From contig DEQA01000074.1 in assembly GCA_002359075.1 (NCBI GenBank), forward strand, positions 1 through 11,856: a stretch of 11,856 nt of DNA, given 5' to 3'. The stretch is from Planococcaceae bacterium UBA3378 (GTDB lineage: Bacteria; Bacillota; Bacilli; Bacillales_A; Planococcaceae). The position numbers and the translations under genes are program-made. This document shows, in pieces, positions 1 to 5,619 of the stretch (position 1 is its first letter; the number at the start of each line of letters is the position of its first letter). The notes under the pieces were generated by a model. That model was given only the letters and a program-made list of their open reading frames with translations. It ran no database searches and was not told where the DNA came from.

Positions 1-8
1 TTTTTCAT
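1..8 (-). CDS. 5' end of an unidentified gene leaving the window
   Basis: On the minus strand an ATG at 8-6 follows a good ribosome binding site: AAGGAGAA (complement of 14-21) ends 5 bases before the ATG, or 7 bases if measured from the AAGGAG core. Only two full codons (Met-Lys) are inside the window, so nothing can be said about the product. A possible promoter lies upstream (TCCACA and TATGAT, 17 bases apart, in the complement of about 40-75). This rests on the ribosome binding site and start codon alone. Confidence 0.4.
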
Positions 9-227
9 CCCAATTCTCCTTATTATTTAAAAATGCTTATGTCTATCATAACGAATTGGAAATAGAATGTGGAGCTGTATATGAAATGAAGAAGGAAAGG
101 ATGTCCAATTTATGACGTTTCCTATGAATGGATTGTCAATATTCATATTGTAAATAGGCTAAGCAGATGAGGCAGCCTCCGTTGTATATGTAAACATTCT
201 CTTTGTTTTAAAGAGCAATAACTCAGT

Positions 228-605
228 CTAATCCTTTATAAACTCCTGAAAATAAGCCTGCAGGTCATCTGACAGCTCGTTTACACGGATAATTTTCAGC
301 TTTTCCGTACCAGGTGTGGTTCTTATTAAATAGGCTGTATCTTGATAGCTGAGCAGTGTAAATTGAGAAATCTGCTGAGGGTTGTTTGTAATAGTACGTA
401 TATATTCATAATCAGTTTGTGAAAAACCTTCCGTTCCTTCTCCTGCCATCAGCTGTTTCAGCTGACCGTACTCATCTGCATTATAGATGGAGCGATACAA
501 TTCGACTGAATTAGATGGTGACATATAAATTTTATGATAACTAGATGATAGTACAATGCCCAAAGATAGACCAATTAAGACATAGTTCAGTGTTTTTTTC
601 CTCAA
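228..605 (-). CDS. Small signal-anchored protein of unknown function
   Basis: Predicted protein of 125 residues that I do not recognise. It begins with a basic stretch (RKK) and one hydrophobic segment at about residues 7-22 (YVLIGLSLGIVLSSS). A polar region of about 100 residues follows and should lie outside the membrane; no cysteine lipobox is present. I chose the TTG at 605-603 over the ATG at 644-642. A perfect AAGGAGG (complement of 614-620) sits 8 bases before the TTG and would be inside the coding region if the ATG were used, and the ATG itself has no ribosome binding site. The longer version would add 13 polar residues. The gene ends in TAG at 228-230 and appears to be transcribed alone from an extended -10 promoter at 708-716. 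Confidence 0.75.
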   Translation of the reverse strand: MRKKTLNYVLIGLSLGIVLSSSYHKIYMSPSNSVELYRSIYNADEYGQLKQLMAGEGTEGFSQTDYEYIRTITNNPQQISQFTLLSYQDTAYLIRTTPGTEKLKIIRVNELSDDLQAYFQEFIKD

Positions 606-707
606 GGACCAATCCTCCTTCTCTATTGTCTGTTTTTGCTTCATAGCAATAGGTAAACAAGTTTGATAAGCTGCAATATAGACCGAAGTAATAAGACAGC
701 CGGTTTC

Positions 708-716
708 ATTATATCA
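708..716 (-). promoter_or_regulatory. Extended -10 promoter for the 228-605 gene
   Basis: The complement of these bases reads TGATATAAT, a perfect TGn-TATAAT extended -10 element. No good -35 box is seen at the expected distance, which is common for extended -10 promoters. It would give an untranslated leader of about 95 bases before the TTG start at 605. Confidence 0.5.
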
Positions 717-771
717 TAGCTGCTTTTATAGTAATGGAAGGACTGAAGAAATGTATAAGGAAGTAAACATA

Positions 772-873
772 TTATTTAACATTAGTAAATCCACCATCAA
801 TGCGGATAACTTCCTCATTAATATATTGTGCCTTGGAAGTTAGAAGGAAAGTTACGAGCTCAGTTACTAAAAC
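772..873 (-). pseudogene. 3'-end remnant of a short-chain dehydrogenase/reductase gene
   Basis: On the minus strand the frame from 873 down to the TAA at 774-772 reads as the C-terminus of a classical SDR enzyme (FabG-like). It contains ELVTFLLTSKAQYINEEV followed by IRIDGGF and a short tail. The segment 'L-V-x-F-L-L-S/T-S-x-x-x-Y-I-N-G-x-V-I-R-I-D-G-G' is the well-known family ending. Only about 33 codons survive. A TAA at 876-874 lies just upstream in frame, there is no start codon or Rossmann-fold region, and the usual Gly after Tyr-Ile-Asn is Glu. I see no recognisable remainder between 877 and 1060. It is best read as the relic of a deleted gene. Confidence 0.7.
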
Positions 874-1060
874 TTATTAATCTTATATTTTGAAGGCAAA
901 TTTCCCAGTAATCCTTCTTTAAATTTATAAGGTGTGTTATTTCTAAATTAGAAGTAGTAACAGTGTTGTCTAGTATGTATATAGGAAATCACCGATTGAT
1001 TATTTCTGGTCGCTCTCTAATATATCGTTTATATATTTTATTGTGTGTTTAATATAGACG

Positions 1061-1100
1061 TAATGAAAAGGCCGATATCTCAATATAAGATACCAGCCTT
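1061..1100 (-). terminator. Intrinsic terminator of the 1105-1764 gene
   Basis: Arms 1068-1080 and 1088-1100 form a 13-bp stem with G-U wobbles and a 7-base loop. It lies directly after the stop of the membrane-protein gene and is followed on the minus strand by a short T-rich stretch (TTCATTA). Confidence 0.65.
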
Positions 1101-1104
1101 CCTT

Positions 1105-1764
1105 TTAATTTGCTGTTAATTCTTTTAAATCCAGCTTCTTTTTTGTCCATACAAGTGTAAATAAGAAGATAAGCTCGAATGCATTTGTAATCGCATTGCT
1201 GCCAATATTAAACGGAACAGCACCGCCGAAAGCCATCACCGCAGTTCCTACAAGCATCCACGGCCATATTGCCTTCCACCACAGCATAACTCCGCCAATG
1301 AGCAGTGCGACAAGGACAATCAGTATCATAATAGGCGGACCGGCTGCTGCTTCAACCGGTTTATAGCTTAATGCTCCATACTCTTTTAAAGGTTTTAAAG
1401 AAAGACCGTGTACTTCTGTTGTATATTCAACTATCATCGCTATCATCGTGAGTAAAACACCAAGTAATAAAACCCATGATTGTTTAGCCCATTTAATGTT
1501 GACACCGCACATGGCACATATAGAAAATAATATAAGTGTAGGTGTAAATAGTGCGTGGAGCCAATAGCGAAGTAAGTTTAAGGTTTCGAGGAAAGTTCCT
1601 GTTCCGATGAAGATTCCAAGTGCATAAACAGCATTATCATAAATAAGTGCTGCAATGACTAAATAGATCAAACTCGATAATGTCCATTTTTTATTGGAGC
1701 GTAATCCCCAAATAATTAGTAATACATAAGCTATCGCAAATAGACCGAAAAACAACGAATCCAT
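1105..1764 (-). CDS. Multi-pass integral membrane protein, unknown function
   Basis: Predicted protein of 219 residues. It is very hydrophobic, with about seven membrane segments near residues 3-21, 28-52, 66-88, 95-113, 142-162, 166-186 and 191-207, and a basic C-terminal tail (KKKLDLKEL). A conserved-looking stretch LRYWLHALFTPTL (residues 65-77) holds Arg and His in or beside a helix and could be functional, but I do not recognise the family. The ATG at 1764 has a clear GGAGGT (complement of 1771-1776) 6 bases upstream. The gene stands alone: its terminator is at 1061-1100 and the flanking regions are non-coding. A sigma-B-like promoter is possible at 1786-1810. Confidence 0.85.
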   Translation of the reverse strand: MDSLFFGLFAIAYVLLIIWGLRSNKKWTLSSLIYLVIAALIYDNAVYALGIFIGTGTFLETLNLLRYWLHALFTPTLILFSICAMCGVNIKWAKQSWVLLLGVLLTMIAMIVEYTTEVHGLSLKPLKEYGALSYKPVEAAAGPPIMILIVLVALLIGGVMLWWKAIWPWMLVGTAVMAFGGAVPFNIGSNAITNAFELIFLFTLVWTKKKLDLKELTAN

Positions 1765-1785
1765 TTTTCCACCTCCATTCCCTTT

Positions 1786-1810
1786 ATACCCACTGAACGC
1801 CTAATTAGTC
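1786..1810 (-). promoter_or_regulatory. Possible sigma-B-type promoter for the membrane-protein gene
   Basis: On the minus strand GACTAA (complement of 1805-1810) is followed after 13 bases by a perfect GGGTAT (complement of 1786-1791). The Bacillus sigma-B consensus is GTTTAA, 12-14 bases, GGGTAT, so the -35 matches 4 of 6. It would give a short leader ending in the GGAGGT ribosome binding site. No better sigma-A pair is seen there. Confidence 0.3.
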
Positions 1811-2014
1811 TCTAAAACATGTTTTTGTCTCGGAGTCTATGTATAAGAATTTAATGGATACCTTATAGAATTTGGCGTGTATGTATTTGTTTGATAGTTT
1901 TTTTTAGTTCGGGGTATTTATTAAATTTGAATAATTAATGTCGGATAATGTGATAAAAATACGCTGTTTACTTTATATGCACCCTCTTCCTTCCATTCAT
2001 TATTCGCTTGTGAA

Positions 2015-2043
2015 TAGGCATTCTAGTATATATATGTTATAAT
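2015..2043 (+). promoter_or_regulatory. Sigma-A promoter of the GIY-YIG gene
   Basis: An extended -10 TGTTATAAT (2035-2043) contains a perfect TATAAT at 2038-2043. A weaker -35 TAGGCA (2015-2020, 4 of 6 matches) lies 17 bases upstream. The transcript would start about 25 bases before the coding region. The rest of 1811-2014 shows no gene. Confidence 0.6.
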
Positions 2044-2075
2044 AAACCTTTATTAAGTATAAGGACGTGACTATT

Positions 2076-2447
2076 TTGATTAAAATTGAACTACCAAAAC
2101 CTGACCTTGTGATCCGCCAACGTGAGCAGGATTTAAAACCCGGCGATGTACCTATTACCCCTTATTTCGGATTCATTGACTTCCATAAAATCACACGTGA
2201 AAAAGGCGGTATTTTCTTCTTTTATAATGAGAAAAATGAGCTTTTATTCGTTGGGAAAGCCCGCAAAATCCGTCAGCGGATCAAAAAACACTTCGAGGAT
2301 AATGTATCCCCAATGAAAAACCACCGCGATGAAATCTTCAAAATTGAAGTATATGAAATTGAGGATCCAATGGAACGTGAAATTTACGAAACGTATGCGA
2401 TCAACACTTTACGTGCTAAATACAATACGGAGAAGGTTTTCTACTAA
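2076..2447 (+). CDS. Stand-alone GIY-YIG domain protein (UvrC-like endonuclease fold)
   Basis: Predicted protein of 123 residues consisting of little more than one GIY-YIG nuclease module, as found at the N-terminus of UvrC. Key positions are GIF (45-47) for GIY, FVG (58-60) for YIG, basic residues KARKIRQRIK (61-70), a candidate catalytic Glu105 in YETYAI, and the closing KYN (115-117), which corresponds to the family's P-x-Y-N. No UvrB-binding, RNase H-like or helix-hairpin-helix part is present, so this is not UvrC. Such proteins are often labelled nucleotide-excision-repair endonuclease, which is unproven. The start is TTG at 2076, with AAGGA (2061-2065) 10 bases upstream. The in-frame GTG at 2067 lies only one base after that site and is unlikely. 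It is transcribed alone. Confidence 0.85.
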   Translation: MIKIELPKPDLVIRQREQDLKPGDVPITPYFGFIDFHKITREKGGIFFFYNEKNELLFVGKARKIRQRIKKHFEDNVSPMKNHRDEIFKIEVYEIEDPMEREIYETYAINTLRAKYNTEKVFY

Positions 2448-2496
2448 TCCTTTCTCCCCTTCTTTCGCAAATACTTAGGTAGAAGGCTTCCCTATA

Positions 2497-2526
2497 ACGC
2501 AGAGACATTGCTCTCTGTGTTTTTTT
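2497..2526 (+). terminator. Intrinsic terminator of the GIY-YIG gene
   Basis: Arms 2497-2505 (ACGCAGAGA) and 2512-2520 (TCTCTGTGT) form a 9-bp stem with one wobble and a 6-base loop. Six Ts follow at 2521-2526. Confidence 0.85.
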
Positions 2527-2610
2527 ATGATTAATTACTTCTATTCCATTTAGTTAACATAATAATATTATGTATTTTTATCGTGATAGCTCCTTGGACT
2601 ATAGCCGCAC

Positions 2611-2644
2611 ATTAAAAAGCACCGCTTTTTAAAAGAGGTGCTTT
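2611..2644 (-). terminator. Intrinsic terminator of the Excalibur gene
   Basis: On the minus strand AAAGCACC (complement of 2637-2644) pairs with GGTGCTTT (complement of 2616-2623) and is followed by further Ts. It sits 4 bases after the stop codon of the 2649-2942 gene. 2527-2610 holds nothing I can identify. Confidence 0.75.
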
Positions 2645-2648
2645 CCGG

Positions 2649-2942
2649 TTATTTCTCGCAGGCAATTCCATCTTTGTCGCTATCTAGCTTGCTATTGAGC
2701 TTATAAAGGTTGGCATTCACAGTAGCATTTGAGGATTTGTATGTGATTTTCCCATCCTTTTGGCTTTTCACAGCATTTTTCTTATCGGCTGCTGACCTTA
2801 CTCCATGTTTATGAACTGCGTTTAGTTCTTTGCAGTTTTTGTAAACTACATCACCCGCTGCTTCTGCTCCTTTAGGTGAAGTTATGGCTGGAACTGCAAA
2901 ACCAAGTGTCAAGACTGTTGCAATAATGATTGACTTTTTCAT
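2649..2942 (-). CDS. Secreted Excalibur-domain protein (putative calcium-binding)
   Basis: Predicted protein of 97 residues. A classical signal peptide (MKKS, hydrophobic core to about residue 20, cleavage near AEA-AGD at 28-31) indicates secretion. The mature part is a single Excalibur domain: YKNCKELN near residue 34, HGV at 46-48, and the diagnostic DSDKDGIACE at 87-96, an EF-hand-like D-x-D-x-D-G loop ending in a Cys. Cys37 and Cys95 are the only cysteines and may form a disulfide. The domain usually sits at the C-terminus of secreted nucleases or other exported enzymes; here it is the entire protein. A spacer rich in Lys and Asn (about 55-80) interrupts it. The ribosome binding site AGGGGG precedes the ATG by about 7 bases. 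Function beyond calcium binding is unknown. Confidence 0.85.
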   Translation of the reverse strand: MKKSIIIATVLTLGFAVPAITSPKGAEAAGDVVYKNCKELNAVHKHGVRSAADKKNAVKSQKDGKITYKSSNATVNANLYKLNSKLDSDKDGIACEK

Positions 2943-3050
2943 GTTTATTCCCCCTATTATTTCATCGGAAAACGAATGGGGAAAAATAGCATTCGTAATT
3001 TTTTGCTATAAAAAGATCAATGTTATTAACTATTTAAGGAAATTGAAGAC

Positions 3051-4328
3051 TCAAACCTGAACCTGGTTTTCTGATTGTACTTTTTGCATATTCACTCTTT
3101 TAACGATAAAGACCAGAATGATGATACCAAGCAGACAAGTAGCCGTTCCAGCACCAGCGAGGACTGCTGAAACTCCCAGCCATTTAGCTAAAAGTGCTCC
3201 GGCTGTAGGAGCAATCAGCATGGAAAAGGTTTGAAGAGAGGTTGCAACGGCTGATACTCTTCCCATCATTTCTTTTGGTGTTTCAGACTGCAGTATAAAA
3301 CCATAAGGCACTGACTCACCTGCCCCCAGTAGACCTAACAGAAAGGCCCCTGCCATCCAGCCTACAGAAGGAAGCTCGATAACATTCATACTTCCCAGCC
3401 CCATCATAATAATGAGAAAGCCACTGAAAATGGCTGCAGTTGCCATAAAATGAATCGGTTTTCGCTTCCAATGTGTCCAGTTCCCCATCAAAAGCGAGCC
3501 TATCACACTTCCAAGACCTACTGCACTGATTAACACACCGAAATCTCCTTCACTGAAGCCCAGCTTTTGTGCCACAAAAATAAATAGCCCATCGTATAAA
3601 AAGATAATGAAGAAAGCGATTGCTGATAGGATAACGGAAATTTTCAATAAAGGAGTTTTTGAAATATGCCGGAACCCGCCCGACAGTTCCACCCAGTATT
3701 TCTGCTTCTTCACCGGTTGCCCGATTTTATCAGCATCATGATCTACTTGCTTCTCATCAATAGCAGGAAGTGTCAGTAAAATGAGTGCTGCTATGAAAAA
3801 GCCGGCAGCTTCAAATAAGAAAGGACTTCTTGCATCAAATAAGAAGATAATCCCGCCCCCAAGAGCCGGGCCGACAATTTTCATTGTATTCATCGAAAGC
3901 TGGCTTAGTGTTACCGCCTCCGGTAGCTGCTCTTCTGAAACGGTATGACGGATGGCACTTTGACGTGCCGGATCATAAATTGCCGCTACTGTTCCTTTTA
4001 AAAACACGAAGAGCAGCAAAATATATAAATTGGGAGCAAAGAATAACCCTATAACGAAAACAATTCTCAAAATTAAACAGGTAATCATCACTTGCTTTTT
4101 CGGAAGCCGATCGACAAATACACTCGCAAATGGACCGATAATTACCCATGGCAGCCCGATCACTACAATAACTGCAGCAATCGCTGTTTCATCCAGTCCC
4201 CACTGATAGGCCACAATGACCTGAATAGCTAAAAAATCCAGCCAGTTCCCTAAATCAGAAAATAACTGGGCACCGAATAAGGAACGGAAAGACCGTACTT
4301 TTAAAGGTTTGAAAATTCCTGCTTTCAT
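3051..4328 (-). CDS. MFS exporter (MFS_3 / EntS-like drug or metabolite efflux)
   Basis: Predicted protein of 425 residues, the usual size for a 12-helix major facilitator permease. The family's motif A, G-x-x-x-D-R-x-x-K/R, is seen between helices 2 and 3 as GPFASVFVDRLPKK (65-78). A polar central loop (about 191-225) separates the two halves and ends in GFRHISKTPLLK, typical of the MFS_3 subgroup of exporters. The substrate cannot be read from the sequence; a toxic compound or antibiotic is inferred from the adjacent PadR repressor. The ATG follows directly after the TAG of the padR-like gene, with GGGAG about 9 bases upstream inside that gene, so the two are very likely co-transcribed and translationally coupled. 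A weak hairpin at 2986-3009 may be the terminator. Confidence 0.9.
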   Translation of the reverse strand: MKAGIFKPLKVRSFRSLFGAQLFSDLGNWLDFLAIQVIVAYQWGLDETAIAAVIVVIGLPWVIIGPFASVFVDRLPKKQVMITCLILRIVFVIGLFFAPNLYILLLFVFLKGTVAAIYDPARQSAIRHTVSEEQLPEAVTLSQLSMNTMKIVGPALGGGIIFLFDARSPFLFEAAGFFIAALILLTLPAIDEKQVDHDADKIGQPVKKQKYWVELSGGFRHISKTPLLKISVILSAIAFFIIFLYDGLFIFVAQKLGFSEGDFGVLISAVGLGSVIGSLLMGNWTHWKRKPIHFMATAAIFSGFLIIMMGLGSMNVIELPSVGWMAGAFLLGLLGAGESVPYGFILQSETPKEMMGRVSAVATSLQTFSMLIAPTAGALLAKWLGVSAVLAGAGTATCLLGIIILVFIVKRVNMQKVQSENQVQV

Positions 4329-4940
4329 CTAGTCGCTCTCCCTTTCCTGCTGCATGGCTGCACGGCGCCTTGCAAGGAGTTTTTCTGTTATTCCCTGTAG
4401 ATCCTGGCCCGCTGGAAGGCGTTTTTTTTGGAGTGCCTGAATTGATTCTTCTATCCATTTTAGTTCAGCTTCCAAGCGTGCTTCACCGTAACGGATTGCA
4501 AGTATTCCATAATCACTAATGTAAGAAGTGCCATTAGTAGGCCAATCTTTTACAAACTTAAGTAAATCCTCAGTAGCTTCTTTCCTTTTTAATAAATGAC
4601 CGATTAACACCTCATCGTCCATATCTTCATGCCATGTAGACATCTTCATGAGCAGCTCATCTTTAACGACTGGACTTGCAGGGGTTAGACGAAGCCATTT
4701 TTCTAATTCCTTCCACCCTTTTGCCGTTAACTCATATTGTTTTTTTCTGCGCCCCTCCGCTTCTTCATTTATCGTATAAATGTACCCTTGTTCCTCCAGC
4801 TTTTTTAATTTAGGATAGATGCTTCCATAGCTCATCCCCCAATAAAGTCCTGCCGCCTTATGCTCGAATTCTGCTTTAATATTGTAGCCTGTACTGGGCC
4901 AAAAGCTTAAAATCGCAAGTATAGAATGCTCGATTGACAT
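4329..4940 (-). CDS. PadR-family transcriptional repressor
   Basis: Predicted protein of 203 residues. The N-terminal winged helix (about 1-82) carries the family hallmarks: LAILSFWPSTGYNIK at 8-22, the recognition-helix region YGSIYPKLKKLEEQGYI at 38-54, and a basic wing with EGRRKKQYELTAKG at 62-75. The C-terminal half (about 88-185) is the helical dimerisation region called Vir_C/PadR_C, and the end is strongly basic. Members usually repress an adjacent efflux or detoxification gene and are released by small hydrophobic compounds. Here the gene lies immediately before the MFS exporter in one unit. The ATG at 4940 has AAGGAGG (complement of 4946-4952) 5 bases upstream. A repeated palindrome at 4953-4984 between promoter and start suggests autoregulation. 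Confidence 0.92.
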   Translation of the reverse strand: MSIEHSILAILSFWPSTGYNIKAEFEHKAAGLYWGMSYGSIYPKLKKLEEQGYIYTINEEAEGRRKKQYELTAKGWKELEKWLRLTPASPVVKDELLMKMSTWHEDMDDEVLIGHLLKRKEATEDLLKFVKDWPTNGTSYISDYGILAIRYGEARLEAELKWIEESIQALQKKRLPAGQDLQGITEKLLARRRAAMQQERESD

Positions 4941-4952
4941 GTTTTCCTCCTT

Positions 4953-4984
4953 ATATATCGAAATGATATATCGTATTGATATAT
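4953..4984. promoter_or_regulatory. Probable PadR operator: two overlapping palindromes
   Basis: The bases read ATATATC, gaaat, GATATATC, gtatt, GATATAT. The first and middle blocks, and again the middle and last blocks, form perfect 7-bp inverted repeats with 5-base spacers; the centres are 13 bases apart. The element lies between the -10 box and the ribosome binding site of the padR-like gene, where a bound repressor would block transcription. That PadR binds it is inferred from position. Confidence 0.6.
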
Positions 4985-5011
4985 TATAAGATGAAAAATT
5001 CAGAAAATAAA
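4983..5011 (-). promoter_or_regulatory. Promoter of the PadR-MFS unit
   Basis: TATAAT (complement of 4983-4988) is a perfect -10. The -35 region 17 bases upstream (complement of 5006-5011, TTTATT) is poor. The -10 overlaps the end of the palindromic operator by two bases. Confidence 0.5.
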
Positions 5012-5084
5012 TAACAATATACTTTATTTGTAAAAATAAACAAATACTCCTACAAAACTATCCGCAGTTAATTGGCTGCTAAAT

Positions 5085-5119
5085 GCAAAAGACCCCTGAG
5101 CTTTTTGCTCAAGAGTCTT
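5085..5119 (-). terminator. Intrinsic terminator of the 5130-5324 gene
   Basis: Arms 5089-5101 and 5107-5119 form a 13-bp stem with two G-U wobbles around a 5-base loop; on the minus strand the stem ends in TTTT. It is 10 bases after the stop of the small membrane-protein gene. Confidence 0.75.
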
Positions 5120-5129
5120 CCAAACAGGA

Positions 5130-5324
5130 TTATCGATCTTTCTCCGTATTTCTGCGCCGCATTTCCCGGAGAATATTAGAAACAATCCGAGTGATGAAAT
5201 AGGCAGACCCAATTAAGCCAATAATACCGAGAATCATCATCCACATCGATTGGCTGGCATAGAACATTCCTACGACAAATAAGATGAAGAAGAAAATGAT
5301 ACCTACTATAAAGGATATCGGCAT
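5130..5324 (-). CDS. Small two-helix membrane protein, unknown function
   Basis: Predicted protein of 64 residues with two hydrophobic segments (about 3-22 and 28-47) and a highly charged basic C-terminus (REMRRRNTEKDR) that should face the cytoplasm. An excellent AAGGAGG ribosome binding site lies 8 bases before the ATG, and a terminator follows the stop, so I take it as a real gene despite its size. I do not recognise the family with confidence; small YlaF-like (DUF5325) proteins of Bacilli have a similar layout but I cannot confirm this. It is a single-gene unit. A sigma-A -10 box and a sigma-B-like promoter lie upstream, which would fit a stress-induced membrane protein, but this is inference. 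Confidence 0.75.
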   Translation of the reverse strand: MPISFIVGIIFFFILFVVGMFYASQSMWMMILGIIGLIGSAYFITRIVSNILREMRRRNTEKDR

Positions 5325-5347
5325 AGTATATTCCTCCTTGTGAAACG

Positions 5348-5353
5348 ATTATA
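5348..5353 (-). promoter_or_regulatory. Sigma-A -10 box upstream of the small membrane protein
   Basis: The complement reads TATAAT. The -35 region 16-17 bases upstream (TAATGG) is weak. It would give a leader of under 20 bases. Confidence 0.35.
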
Positions 5354-5373
5354 AAGCTATGCTTCCTCCACCA

Positions 5374-5398
5374 TTACCCGAAATATGTCTTTTTAAAA
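5374..5398 (-). promoter_or_regulatory. Possible sigma-B promoter of the small membrane protein
   Basis: On the minus strand TTTTAA (complement of 5393-5398) and GGGTAA (complement of 5374-5379) are separated by 13 bases. Each matches 5 of 6 positions of the Bacillus general-stress consensus GTTTAA / GGGTAT at the standard spacing. It would yield a leader of about 40 bases. Confidence 0.4.
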
Positions 5399-5496
5399 GT
5401 TCATTTAGTTTTGTTCATAAAAAGCAGAATTACATATATTTTTACACGCGTCTTGATTTACCTTTTATTGTTATTGAAATCGATTAGAACGCGGAT

Positions 5497-5533
5497 TTTC
5501 GCTACAGCCGGCTCGCTTTCGCTACAACCCGCT
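5497..5533. repeat. Imperfect 17-bp direct repeat, period 20
   Basis: Copies at 5497-5513 and 5517-5533 share TTTCGCTACA and then differ at two of seven bases (GCCGGCT versus ACCCGCT). The stretch is more GC-rich than its surroundings and lies in the non-coding gap 5325-5619, where no gene is seen. It could be part of a dispersed intergenic repeat. Confidence 0.5.
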
Positions 5534-5619
5534 GGTATGTCATTTTTTATAAGACTTTATCTAAAAAGCACGCTTTCTACCAACTAATATTTGGCTAATC
5601 AACAGATATGATTTTTCTG

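Noticed and set aside
877..1060. Possible further part of the dehydrogenase relic
   Set aside because: All three minus-strand frames contain stops and I find no SDR motif there.
2067..2075. GTG start for the GIY-YIG gene
   Set aside because: It is one base after the AAGGA ribosome binding site, too close for initiation; TTG at 2076 has workable spacing.
2986..3009. Hairpin with 6-bp stem and 12-base loop after the MFS gene
   Set aside because: The stem is short and AT-rich with a large loop; it may end the MFS transcript but is too weak to list as a terminator.
4255..4458. 67-codon minus-strand frame
   Set aside because: It lies across the PadR-MFS junction in another frame; both real genes have clear domains and start signals.
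5024..5212. 62-codon minus-strand frame
   Set aside because: It overlaps the small membrane-protein gene in another frame, runs through that gene's terminator and has no ribosome binding site.
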